In this document: one piece after another, positions 33,453-41,011 of the stretch
Layout of the letters: each line of letters begins with the position of its first letter
Numbering within the stretch: the stretch's first letter is position 1
From: CBDUZS01 sp965371785
GTDB lineage: Bacteria > Fermentibacterota > Fermentibacteria > Fermentibacterales > JCC-6
Length of the DNA: 49,539 nucleotides
Direction of reading: 5' to 3'
Assembly: GCA_965371785.1 (NCBI GenBank)
Contig: CBDUZS010000011.1
Coordinates: 1 to 49,539 of the forward strand
Translations under genes and position numbers: made by a program
The notes under the pieces: generated by a model
What the model was told of the DNA's origin: nothing
The model's input: only the letters and a program-made list of their open reading frames with translations
Databases searched by the model: none

Positions 33453-34448
33453 GTGAACATCTGGGAAAAAATGCTTGGTCTCGACAGGCGCTGGATATTC
33501 CTGCTCATAGGTATAGTTTGCATCGTACCGTTCCTTCTACGGATCGGTATGCCGGTGTTTCCCACGCAGGAAGTTGAGAGCATCTACTTCTACATCGATT
33601 CTCTGGGGCCGGATGATGCGATTTTCATCGGTTTCGACTTCGACCCCGGCACCGCTGCCGAGAACATGCCTATGGCGGTAGCAGAACTGCGTCACGCGTT
33701 TGCCAGGAATGTTCCCGTTTTCATGACCTCCACGAACATCCTGGGACAGGGCATGATCGAGCAGGGATTCGCTTACGTGACCGATTCTGCACAGGACTAC
33801 TTCTATCAGACGGTCAAATGGTCGGAGTGGATGGAGCTCCGGGACCTGGAAATCGTATCCAAGGCAGAGCTTGTAGAAGCCTGGGAGGCCGCAGGAAATG
33901 TTCTTCCGGAGAATGCGCTTGGATGGGTATTCGAGGGAAGAGACTACGTCCTGCTGGGTTACCTTCCGCTCTTCCACCTGGTGATCCTCGGAATGGGCAA
34001 TTCCATCGAAACCCAGTACCCTGAAGATCTCTTCGGCAATCCACTGGGGGAGATGCCGATGCTGCGAGAGCACAAGAGTCTCCGCGAGATCGACCTGGCC
34101 TTCACGAACGCAGGATCTTCATGGTGTGTTGCCTGGATAACCTACGGCAGGGAGAAGGTCGGTCTTCCGATAGCGTTCGGTGTGACCGCAGTCATGGCCT
34201 CGGATTATTTCATATACATCCAGTCCGGTCAGATCGTAGGTCAGATGGGCGGGCTTCGCGGTGCAGCAGAGTACGAGGTTATGATGGCAGAAAACGACGT
34301 CTATCCAACCCCTGACAAGGCTTTCCAGGGAATGGATGTCCAGTCGGCTGCGCACATCCTGATAATAATGCTGGTTGTGCTCGGCAACATTGCCTTCTTC
34401 GCAGGGGGTTTCCACAAGAAATCTCAGAAGCTGAAGGGGAGGAGGTAG
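33453..34448 (+). CDS. Membrane-anchored unknown protein of the DUF6754 operon
   Basis: 331 residues. One N-terminal TM helix ('WIFLLIGIVCIVPFLLRIG') and one at the C-terminus ('ILIIMLVVLGNIAFFAGG') bracket a large domain. That domain begins with an alternating strand/helix segment ('DDAIFIGFDFDPGTAAENMP', 'AFARNVPVFMTSTN') with a Rossmann-like rhythm, and later includes a weakly hydrophobic segment 'IAFGVTAVMASDYFIYI'. No known family was recognised. The GTG start follows TAGGGGGGTGGCGCT, 12 bases after the previous gene. Confidence 0.8.
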   Translation: MNIWEKMLGLDRRWIFLLIGIVCIVPFLLRIGMPVFPTQEVESIYFYIDSLGPDDAIFIGFDFDPGTAAENMPMAVAELRHAFARNVPVFMTSTNILGQGMIEQGFAYVTDSAQDYFYQTVKWSEWMELRDLEIVSKAELVEAWEAAGNVLPENALGWVFEGRDYVLLGYLPLFHLVILGMGNSIETQYPEDLFGNPLGEMPMLREHKSLREIDLAFTNAGSSWCVAWITYGREKVGLPIAFGVTAVMASDYFIYIQSGQIVGQMGGLRGAAEYEVMMAENDVYPTPDKAFQGMDVQSAAHILIIMLVVLGNIAFFAGGFHKKSQKLKGRR

Positions 34449-34451
34449 TAC

Positions 34452-35081
34452 ATGTATGAGATAATAGGTCTCTGGGTTGCTGCCATCTTCACACTGGCCA
34501 TCTACTCCTTCCTCTACAAGGAGAACCCGCTGTATCGGCTTGCCGAACATCTCGTCGTGGGTATCTCGATGGGTTACTCGATAGTTATCGCCTACACCCG
34601 TGTTCTCCTGCCCAGACTCATTGAACCTCTTGCAGCCGGGGAGAACTGGCTGCTCATCATTCCGGGGCTTCTGGGCATACTCTACATTACGAGGTTCTTC
34701 CCGAAGATCGCCTGGCTCTCACGCTACCCGATTGCCTTCGTGATGGGAACTGCGATGGGCGTTGGTTTCCCGCTTTCGATGAAGGCACTGGTTCTCAGGC
34801 AGCTGGAAGCAACGATGCTTCCCGTGTACTCGTCCGGGATGTCCATAGATCTCGTCATCGGGAACATCGTCCTGATACTCGGAACCCTTGCGGCGCTCAT
34901 CTACTTCTTCTTCTCGAAACCGCACAAGGGGTGGTTCTTCGGAACAGGCTCGCGAATCGGAATATGGGTGATCATGGTTGGTTTCGGAGCGACTTTCGGC
35001 TTCACCGTCATGGGGAGGGTCAGCCTTCTGATCGGCCGTATCCAGTTCCTCCTGGGTGATTGGCTGGGTGTACTCAAGTAA
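34452..35081 (+). CDS. Six-helix membrane protein, last gene of the DUF6754 operon
   Basis: 209 residues, nearly all hydrophobic, with six likely TM helices (for example 'LWVAAIFTLAIYSFLY', 'HLVVGISMGYSIVIAYT', 'LLIIPGLLGILYITRF', 'VLILGTLAALIYFFF'). Short charged loops contain few conserved-looking polar residues. No family recognised. It starts three bases after the previous gene (GGGGAGGAGG ribosome site inside it) and ends just before the hairpin at 35106. Confidence 0.82.
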   Translation: MYEIIGLWVAAIFTLAIYSFLYKENPLYRLAEHLVVGISMGYSIVIAYTRVLLPRLIEPLAAGENWLLIIPGLLGILYITRFFPKIAWLSRYPIAFVMGTAMGVGFPLSMKALVLRQLEATMLPVYSSGMSIDLVIGNIVLILGTLAALIYFFFSKPHKGWFFGTGSRIGIWVIMVGFGATFGFTVMGRVSLLIGRIQFLLGDWLGVLK

Positions 35082-35105
35082 CCCTGTCACCATTTCAAAA
35101 GACAA

Positions 35106-35128
35106 TGCCCCCGGTTTTGCCGGGGGCA
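35106..35128 (+). terminator. GC-rich hairpin after the DUF6754 operon
   Basis: TGCCCCCGG (35106-35114) and CCGGGGGCA (35120-35128) form a perfect 9-bp stem around TTTTG. No U-tract follows, so it may be a Rho-assisted terminator, a bidirectional element or an RNA-stabilising stem rather than a classical intrinsic terminator. Confidence 0.6.
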
Positions 35129-35146
35129 CGGCTGTAATGGAGGCGC

Positions 35147-35479
35147 ATGAGCGGACAGGCTGGCGGCATCATCTCCCGCATACTCGAGATTCCGGGAATG
35201 GAAGTAGCCGGGCAGGGAATCATTACATGTGAATCGATCCCGGTGGGGGAGGTTACCATCGTTGGAGACTCCATCCTGATCGAGGTCAGAGTTCACAAGG
35301 TAGATGCTCCCTTACTGATCGATCAGTATATCTGTTGTACCGCGTTGCCCGAATCCGTGAAGACTGAAGAAGGCTGGCTCCAGTTCATGTTCTGTAACGA
35401 CCCGACAGTGGAAGAGATGGAAGCTCTCCTGGAAGCGTTTAATTCGGCTGCGGTACGGACAGAAGCTCCTCCAGCCTGA
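35147..35479 (+). CDS. Unrecognised small protein
   Basis: 110 residues, with GGAGG 4-8 bases before the ATG at 35147. The sequence is beta-rich and acidic ('VAGQGIITCESIPVGEVTIV', 'DSILIEVRVHKVDAPLLI') with three cysteines and a helical C-terminus ('VEEMEALLEAF'). No signal peptide or known motif was found. The gene may be an extra member of the DUF6754 operon beyond the hairpin; its last 41 bases overlap the end of the convergent ATPase gene. Confidence 0.6.
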   Translation: MSGQAGGIISRILEIPGMEVAGQGIITCESIPVGEVTIVGDSILIEVRVHKVDAPLLIDQYICCTALPESVKTEEGWLQFMFCNDPTVEEMEALLEAFNSAAVRTEAPPA

Positions 35480-36338
35480 GGAACGTATCCCGGAGTGAAA
35501 GCGAAACAGCCGATTCGGGAGAGTACTCCGTTACAGTGAATCCATGGGTCATGGCCTCCGTGACCGCAGTATCGAATGGTATTTCCCCCAGAAACCCTAT
35601 GCCCTCGGCATCGCAGAAGCTCTTCACGGATCTTGTATGTCTCAGGTTTATATCGGCCTTGTTCACACATACTGAAGGAGTGATTCCGAAGTGTCTTACC
35701 GTCCCGAGTATCCGTTCGAGGTCATGTATTCCCGAGATTGTAGGTTCTACGACCAGCAGCGCAAGGTCTGCTCCCACCGAGGCCGAGATCACGGGACAGC
35801 CTATACCGGGAGGACCATCGACAAGGACCAGATCGGAGTGCTGTTCTCTCGCGAAATCGAGGGCGGCTTTTTTAACGGTTGTAACCAGTTTGCCCGAGTT
35901 CTCCTGGCCCGCGTTCAGATGTGCATGGAACAGCATGCCGAACCTTGTTGACGATCTGAACCAGTTTCCAGCCTGTCTTTTCTGCATCTCGATTGCCGTG
36001 GCCGGGCACTGATGGAAGCAGGAAGCACAGCCCTCACAGATCACCGGGTCTATCCAGCGGACAGGAGGAGTCCTGACCTCGACTGCACCGAACCGGCAGA
36101 CTTCTTCACAGCGCCCGCAGCCGGTGCAGCTCAATGGATCGATGAGTGCAACCTGACCGCCCATGAAGATATTATCCGCCTCTCTGAGCGGTTTCAGCAG
36201 AAGATCCAGGTTTGCCGCATCGACGTCCGCGTCTACGAGAACAGTGGAGTGTCTGTTCGATGCCAGATGAGCCAGGGCTGCCGTCAGAGAAGTTTTTCCC
36301 GTTCCGCCCTTGCCGCTGAGGATAACGACCTGTTTCAT
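35439..36338 (-). CDS. MinD/Mrp-like ATPase with inserted 2[4Fe-4S] ferredoxin domain (copy 2)
   Basis: A protein of 299 residues of the COG1149 type. Deviant Walker A 'VILSGKGGTGKTSLTAALAH'; two ferredoxin cysteine clusters 'CTGCGRCEEVCRFGA' and 'CEGCASCFHQCPATA' at about residues 70-110; 'LVLVDGPPGIGCPVISASVG' Walker-B-like region. Such proteins are thought to handle Fe-S or other metal cofactors; the exact role is unknown. The ATG overlaps the stop of the paralogue upstream (ATGA), and it is the last gene of the minus-strand operon. Confidence 0.9.
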   Translation of the reverse strand: MKQVVILSGKGGTGKTSLTAALAHLASNRHSTVLVDADVDAANLDLLLKPLREADNIFMGGQVALIDPLSCTGCGRCEEVCRFGAVEVRTPPVRWIDPVICEGCASCFHQCPATAIEMQKRQAGNWFRSSTRFGMLFHAHLNAGQENSGKLVTTVKKAALDFAREQHSDLVLVDGPPGIGCPVISASVGADLALLVVEPTISGIHDLERILGTVRHFGITPSVCVNKADINLRHTRSVKSFCDAEGIGFLGEIPFDTAVTEAMTHGFTVTEYSPESAVSLSLRDTFLRLEELLSVPQPN

Positions 36339-37207
36339 ACCCGAACCCTTTGCAGGATCTCGTCGAAGAGTGCTGTGAATCGGATCATGTACTCCGGGAA
36401 TGCCTCGACCAGAGGTATGCCGTCCGAGAGGGCTTCCGCGATTTGCCGGGAAAGCGGAATCCTCATCAACACGGGGATATTCTCCTCTTCGCAGTAGCTC
36501 TCCACACCGTCGAAGCCGGTGCCGTCACGATTGATGACCACCCCGACGGGAATATCAAGCTCACCCCGCACTACGTTCACAGCCATTTCGAGATCGTGGA
36601 GGCCGAAAGGAGTCGGTTCCGTGACCATGAGAACGAAGTCCGATTCGGAAACGGCCGCAACCATGGCGCAAGCCGTCCCTGGAGGAGAGTCCAGGATGAC
36701 CACTTTTCCTTTCTTACCTTCACCGTCGATGAGTGTCTTCAGCTTTGAGATTATGGGAACCGGCATTGCCTGTCCCACGTTCAGCAAGCCGTGCGCAAAA
36801 GAGATGTCTTTCGCCCTGCCGGATTCAACTCTTCCAGTGACGTTGAGGACCTCGGTGATGGCGCTCTCGGGACAGACGAGACCGCAGCTGCCGCAACCGT
36901 GACACATCTCCGGAAAAGTGAGAACGTGCTCTCCAGCGACTGCGATGGCGTTCCAGACGCAGACTTCCGCACAACGACCGCAGTACGTACACTTGTCCAG
37001 GTCTATTTCGGGAACCGGAACGCCTGCCTCTTCCGTTTTATGGATATCCGGATTCAGGAAAATCGCTGCATTCGGTTCCTCGACATCGCAGTCGAGGAAC
37101 TGAACGTCCGGTCCATCAGAACTTTGCGACAAGGCCAGAGCAAGGCTGGTCGAAACCGTCGTCTTACCGGTTCCACCCTTGCCGCTTGCCACGGCAATCT
37201 TCAGCAT
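36335..37207 (-). CDS. MinD/Mrp-like ATPase with inserted 2[4Fe-4S] ferredoxin domain (copy 1)
   Basis: 290 residues, same layout as its downstream neighbour: 'AVASGKGGTGKTTVSTSLAL' (Walker A), ferredoxin clusters 'CTYCGRCAEVCVWNA' and 'CHGCGSCGLVCPESA', then 'VVILDSPPGTACAMVAAVSE'. The two copies are clearly diverged, suggesting a heterodimer rather than a recent duplication. It follows the small zinc-ribbon gene by nine bases. Confidence 0.9.
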   Translation of the reverse strand: MLKIAVASGKGGTGKTTVSTSLALALSQSSDGPDVQFLDCDVEEPNAAIFLNPDIHKTEEAGVPVPEIDLDKCTYCGRCAEVCVWNAIAVAGEHVLTFPEMCHGCGSCGLVCPESAITEVLNVTGRVESGRAKDISFAHGLLNVGQAMPVPIISKLKTLIDGEGKKGKVVILDSPPGTACAMVAAVSESDFVLMVTEPTPFGLHDLEMAVNVVRGELDIPVGVVINRDGTGFDGVESYCEEENIPVLMRIPLSRQIAEALSDGIPLVEAFPEYMIRFTALFDEILQRVRV

Positions 37208-37216
37208 GACCCCGGT

Positions 37217-37396
37217 TTACTCCCTGACCATCAACGTCCCGCAGCTCGGGCATGGCTTTCTGTTACAGGGGTTACCGGCAACGTGAGGTTCCTTGTGTCC
37301 GCAGCTCGGACAGACACAGTGTCCTCCTGGTCCAGCCCTGTAAGGGCCGCCCATTCCTCCAGCTCCAGGTCCGGAGCCGCCTGCTCTTCTACCCAT
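37217..37396 (-). CDS. Small Gly-rich zinc-ribbon protein (59 residues)
   Basis: ATG at 37396 with GAGAGGAGAG upstream, one base after the preceding stop. The first 26 residues are Gly/Arg/Pro-rich (MGRRAGGSGPGAGGMGGPYR). Two paired cysteine motifs follow, 'CVCPSCGHKEPH' and 'CNRKPCPSCGTLMVRE', which should bind one metal ion. I recall similar proteins beside NifX/DUF5320/MinD-ferredoxin clusters in anaerobes. Its position inside the operon supports it being a real gene. Confidence 0.8.
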   Translation of the reverse strand: MGRRAGGSGPGAGGMGGPYRAGPGGHCVCPSCGHKEPHVAGNPCNRKPCPSCGTLMVRE

Positions 37397-37397
37397 G

Positions 37398-37880
37398 TCA
37401 GCTCTCCTCTCCCGTAGGTAGCCTCTTTGAGGTTCTTTCCACCAGATTGAGCAGACCTTCAGCCTCTTCCCTCAGTCTTTCGACATCATCTTTCTCGTAG
37501 GTTTCTCCATCACCGCACCCATGTGCAACGCTCGTATGGCATGGAGCCGTGCCGGAAAGGCTTCCACCTAGGAAGAGCTTCACTGACCTGTCTACCGACC
37601 CAGTTGCGCCCGTGACGCTCTCTATTCCGAACTGCTGAAAGAGACTTACCGCTCTTCTGCCCATTCCTCCCGAAATTATTACGTTGGCCATCAGGCTGTC
37701 GACGAAAGCCGGGACCTGCCCGGGTGTGTGACTGGTGAAGTGGGGATTGGACACACTCTCAATCGAGATGACCTTGCCATCCTCGACTTCGATGACCGTG
37801 AAGAAAGGACACCTTCCGAAGTGGGCACTCACCGAACTCTCGAGACCTGAATCGTTGTCGGATGAGACTGCTATCCGCAT
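37398..37880 (-). CDS. NifX/NifB-type dinitrogenase iron-molybdenum cofactor-binding-like protein (copy 2)
   Basis: 160 residues. 'MRIAVSSDNDSGLESSVSAH' then 'FGRCPFFTVIEVEDGKV' and 'SLMANVIISGGMGRRAVSLF' match PF02579, the fold that carries FeMo-co-like clusters in NifX/NafY and related proteins. The C-terminal part has Cys and His residues ('APCHTSVAHGCGDGE') and a helical tail. ATG 37880 has AAGGA eight bases upstream; an in-frame ATG at 37898 lies inside the previous gene. No nitrogenase genes are visible, so a different cluster is likely the cargo. Confidence 0.88.
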   Translation of the reverse strand: MRIAVSSDNDSGLESSVSAHFGRCPFFTVIEVEDGKVISIESVSNPHFTSHTPGQVPAFVDSLMANVIISGGMGRRAVSLFQQFGIESVTGATGSVDRSVKLFLGGSLSGTAPCHTSVAHGCGDGETYEKDDVERLREEAEGLLNLVERTSKRLPTGEES

Positions 37881-37884
37881 AGAG

Positions 37885-38373
37885 CTATTTCCTTTCAAGC
37901 ATGGTGATACGATCGATTACATCGGCAAGCTGCTGTCTCAGATCCCTGAGTGTCTCCCTGAGCTCCTCCAGCTCTCTTCCTCTGTCCGGTTTCTCCGTGG
38001 ATGGAAAAGACTTCATTCCGCTGTGGGCGGCAGCCGTTGGAGAGTCGATCGGATCGAGCTCACCGTTGGAAAACGATTTCAGCGCATCCTCCACTGTACT
38101 TTCCCTTACGATATATGCCGTTACGCCCGCTGCGCTTAGAACCTCCAACGCCTTTGGTCCCAGATTTCCCGCTATCACTGCTTCGGCACCGCTGTTGACC
38201 ACGATGGAAGCAGCCTTGATGCCGGCTCCACTGTCAAGAGACGCTGCAGTATTCTGTTCAGACGTGCGTTCAGAACCGTCGGAATTAACGTAGATGAACC
38301 ATGGACATCTGCCGAAGACATCGCTGACTGCAGATCCCGGGTCACCTCCAGCCGCCGATATGGCAATTTTCAT
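37885..38373 (-). CDS. NifX/NifB-type cofactor-binding-like protein with coiled-coil tail (copy 1)
   Basis: 162 residues. The first 110 are the same PF02579 fold: 'MKIAISAAGGDPGSAVSDVF', 'GRCPWFIYVNSDGS', 'AAEAVIAGNLGPKALEVLSA'-like, with 'AGVTAYIVRESTVEDAL'. The last 35 form a heptad-like coiled coil ('LEELRETLRDLRQQLADVID'), absent from the other copy. The tail resembles the C-terminal helix of the DUF5320 protein next door, so the two may interact (inference). Confidence 0.87.
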   Translation of the reverse strand: MKIAISAAGGDPGSAVSDVFGRCPWFIYVNSDGSERTSEQNTAASLDSGAGIKAASIVVNSGAEAVIAGNLGPKALEVLSAAGVTAYIVRESTVEDALKSFSNGELDPIDSPTAAAHSGMKSFPSTEKPDRGRELEELRETLRDLRQQLADVIDRITMLERK

Positions 38374-38394
38374 AGGTTGTTCCTCTCCGTCCCT

Positions 38395-38727
38395 CTAGTC
38401 CTTCAGTAATTCTTCGATACGTTTGCCCAGTGAATCCAGGCTCTTCCTGATGATATCCGTTTCCTTTTTCAGAAAGCCGATTTCATCGATGCCGCTGATT
38501 CCCGGAGTTCCCTGCTCAAAAGCATCCTGGTTCATTCTCGCATAACGTGGGAGCCCCGTAGCCCTGAACCAGTGTCTGTTGCCTCGGCCCCTTCCCCCGC
38601 GGCCTCTGAGAAGCCTTCCTGGTCCGACGGAATCTGTGACTGGAACGCTGTCTCCTGAACAGGGACCACGCATTCCTCCCGTCATCGGTCCAGCGCCATC
38701 CGGACCCGTTCTGTCAAATCCGGGCAT
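38395..38727 (-). CDS. DUF5320 protein
   Basis: 110 residues. The start 'MPGFDRTGPDGAGPMTGGMR' is the hallmark of DUF5320 proteins, followed by a Gly/Arg-rich region ('RLLRGRGGRGRGNRHW') and a C-terminal coiled coil ('LKKETDIIRKSLDSLGKRIE'). The family is repeatedly found with NifX-type and MinD-ferredoxin genes, as here. Function unknown. A clean GAAAGGAGGGCATC ribosome site precedes the ATG. Confidence 0.88.
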   Translation of the reverse strand: MPGFDRTGPDGAGPMTGGMRGPCSGDSVPVTDSVGPGRLLRGRGGRGRGNRHWFRATGLPRYARMNQDAFEQGTPGISGIDEIGFLKKETDIIRKSLDSLGKRIEELLKD

Positions 38728-38739
38728 GATGCCCTCCTT

Positions 38740-39135
38740 TCATTTTTGTAGCAGTTCATGTTCCTTCATGTGTTTGCTGTACTCGGAAAAGAAAATGTGA
38801 AGAATCCTGTCCGTTTCCTTCAGCTCATCCACCCACAGGGCAAGGTATCCATCACCCTCGGTTGTGAGTCGGTACTGCCGTCTTGCAGGACCTGAAACAC
38901 CTTCATCCCATCGTGATTCCACGTATCCCTGATACTCCAGAGTACGAAGTATCCTGTATATGGTGCTTGAATCGGCCGGGCTGTTTCTGAATCCGAAACC
39001 TGCGATTTCCTCCTGAAGTTCATAGCCGTGCGACTCACTGCTGTGGAGAAGCAAAAGGAGACACGGTTCGAGAAACCTGTTGATTCTTCGATGGCACCTG
39101 CCTCGTCCCTCTCCACGGAACCTGCCTCCGACCAT
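38740..39135 (-). CDS. PadR-family transcriptional regulator
   Basis: 131 residues. 'LEPCLLLLLHSSESHGYELQ' followed by 'SSTIYRILRTLEYQGYVESR' and 'GPARRQYRLTTEGDGYLALW' is the PadR winged helix, and a C-terminal helix should mediate dimerisation. ATG 39135 was chosen for its GGAAGGAG site (on the plus strand 39141-39148); upstream in-frame starts at 39162 and 39195 fall in the operator. It heads the operon, and the palindrome upstream suggests autoregulation. The N-terminal Gly/Arg-rich stretch ('MVGGRFRGEGRGRC') echoes its DUF5320 neighbour. Confidence 0.92.
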   Translation of the reverse strand: MVGGRFRGEGRGRCHRRINRFLEPCLLLLLHSSESHGYELQEEIAGFGFRNSPADSSTIYRILRTLEYQGYVESRWDEGVSGPARRQYRLTTEGDGYLALWVDELKETDRILHIFFSEYSKHMKEHELLQK

Positions 39136-39152
39136 GGAAACTCCTTCCTCAA

Positions 39153-39173
39153 CTATGTGCATATTGCACATAG
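39153..39173 (-). promoter_or_regulatory. PadR-type operator
   Basis: A perfect palindrome, CTATGTGC-ATATT-GCACATAG, with ATGT and ACAT arms nine bases apart, close to known PadR operators (ATGT/ACAT dyads). It lies between the -10 element and the ribosome site of the padR-led operon, where a bound repressor would block transcription. Confidence 0.75.
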
Positions 39174-39202
39174 ATGATAAACGCAGATAGACCATTCGTC
39201 AA
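39174..39202 (-). promoter_or_regulatory. Sigma-70 promoter of the padR-led operon
   Basis: On the minus strand TTGACG (39202-39197) and TATCAT (39179-39174) are 17 bases apart, a near-consensus pair. The predicted start point falls inside the palindrome at 39153-39173. Confidence 0.7.
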
Positions 39203-39353
39203 GAAGGCAACGTATCTTTCAGGGTATCAATACCATAGATGTAATCCTGTGTGACGCTTATCTCTCAATGACCTGTATGCTCGTTCCGATGGCTGAATAG
39301 CCCGTATGGAGGTTGACCGGTCAGGGGGTTTGTCGTAAATTGCCCGCTCCGGT

Positions 39354-39429
<76 letters not shown>

Positions 39430-39434
39430 TTTCT

Positions 39435-39833
39435 TTATTCTTTGCCCTGCTCGATTCTCTGCAGAAGGGCTTCTATCTCACGTATGCGTCTGGCCATGGA
39501 GTTCATCTGGAACTCTATCGAGTTGAGAATCCAGAACTGGAAGTGCTCCACCTTGGTCTGCTTGTGTATCATCCAGATGATCTTCAGGGAGACGAGGAGC
39601 ACGGCCAGCTCCAGGAATATCCTCTCGGGAACGAAAGACATCTCGATCCCCGCGAAGTGCCTGATCAGGTCGAAAGCAAAAAGTGAGAACACCAGGAGAA
39701 TGAACACGATATTGATAGGCTTGTCAGCTCTTGTCGAGGCCTTTCCTCCTATCTGGCCAACAATCCTGCGTACGTTTTCCTTCTCGGTACGGTAGTGCTC
39801 GAGTTCTTCCCTCAGGAGATCAGTCTCGTTCAA
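39435..39833 (-). CDS. Small membrane protein with flanking helices
   Basis: 132 residues. An acidic/basic N-terminal helix ('LLREELEHYRTEKENVRRIV') is followed by two hydrophobic segments ('INIVFILLVFSLFAFDLI' and 'LELAVLLVSLKIIWMI') and a C-terminal amphipathic helix ('RIREIEALLQRIEQ'). No family recognised. TTG 39833 was chosen because GGAGGAG lies five bases upstream; an ATG at 39848 overlaps that ribosome site. The gene ends six bases from tRNA-Phe. Confidence 0.65.
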   Translation of the reverse strand: MNETDLLREELEHYRTEKENVRRIVGQIGGKASTRADKPINIVFILLVFSLFAFDLIRHFAGIEMSFVPERIFLELAVLLVSLKIIWMIHKQTKVEHFQFWILNSIEFQMNSMARRIREIEALLQRIEQGKE

Positions 39834-39919
39834 ATGCGCTCCTCCCATGAAACGGGCTGCTTTCCATGAATTTCCAGAGGATATAGATTCATCGAAACGA
39901 ATTGTGAAGTCAACATTCG

Positions 39920-41011
39920 ATGGGGAACGCTTTGAGAATAGTGCAGGTCATCAACAGTATTGTGCCGGGTGGAGCCGAACGGCTTGCAGCGGATCTCCAT
40001 ACCGAGTACAGGAAACTCGGTCATGACTCACACCTTGTTGCGATCGTCGGACCATCACCAACCGAGAATCTTGACGGGCTGTGGTGTGCCGGTTCCCCAT
40101 CGGTACATCATCCGTCCGTATCCGCTCTGCTTACCGGTCTCCTGAAGCATCCTTTGCTGCGAGGTGCTTCTGTTGTCCATGTCCATCTCTTCCCGGCCCT
40201 CTACAGAACGCCTGTCGCACTGAGGAGGGCAGGCTGGAAAGGGATGCTGGTAGCTTCCGAGCACAGCACGTACAACAGGAGGCGGGGAACTCTCAGAGGG
40301 AGGTTGATAGATTCTTTCACGTACAGACATTACAACAGGATAATCTGCGTAAGTGATGCCGTTCGGGACGCACTGGTCAAATGGCGACCGAAGCTGGTGT
40401 CGAGATCTGTCGTGATAAACAACGGCATAAGGCTGGAAGAATACCTTACATCTCCGGAACGACTCACATCTCATGCTCCTCCCGTTATCCTGTCCATTGG
40501 CAGACTCACGGAAGCAAAGAATTACACCCGAGCGATAAATGCCGTGGCCGATCTCAACGGCAGGATGGACAGGGAATTCGTGTACAGAATCGTCGGGGAT
40601 GGGCCTCATCGCGGCAAACTGGAGAAGCTGGTCGAAGAATCGGGGCTGGTGAACAGAGTGCTTCTGCCCGGGAGTTCGGAGGATATTCCACATGTTCTTC
40701 GAGAAGCAGATGTGCTCTTCATTCCCTCGTTGTGGGAAGGTTTCGGTATCGCGGCAGTGGAGGCGATGGCTGCAGGTCTGCCCGTTGTGGCGGGGGACGT
40801 TCCCGGTCTGAGGGATGTCGTCGGAACCAGGGCGGGCATTCTGGTCGATCCCTATTCCATATCCGGTATGTCCCATGCTCTCGAAAGAGTGCTGACCGAC
40901 AGAGATCTGTACCGCAGGCTCGCTTCTGCCGGACCCGAGCGTGCATCCGCATATTCGATCAGGAAATGTGCTCTAAGGCATCTCAATATTTATGAGTGCG
41001 CAGAAAGATAG
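39920..41011 (+). CDS. Glycosyltransferase family 4
   Basis: A GT-B fold transferase of 363 residues. N-terminal 'RIVQVINSIVPGGAERLAAD' is the typical GT4 opening; 'LSIGRLTEAKNYTRAINAV', 'YRIVGDGPHRGKLEKLVEES' and the nucleotide-sugar motif EGFGIAAVEAMAAGLPVVAG (E-x7-E) are present. Sugar donor and acceptor cannot be read from the sequence; LPS or polysaccharide synthesis is plausible. Its last 22 bases overlap the end of selD on the other strand. Confidence 0.9.
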   Translation: MGNALRIVQVINSIVPGGAERLAADLHTEYRKLGHDSHLVAIVGPSPTENLDGLWCAGSPSVHHPSVSALLTGLLKHPLLRGASVVHVHLFPALYRTPVALRRAGWKGMLVASEHSTYNRRRGTLRGRLIDSFTYRHYNRIICVSDAVRDALVKWRPKLVSRSVVINNGIRLEEYLTSPERLTSHAPPVILSIGRLTEAKNYTRAINAVADLNGRMDREFVYRIVGDGPHRGKLEKLVEESGLVNRVLLPGSSEDIPHVLREADVLFIPSLWEGFGIAAVEAMAAGLPVVAGDVPGLRDVVGTRAGILVDPYSISGMSHALERVLTDRDLYRRLASAGPERASAYSIRKCALRHLNIYECAER

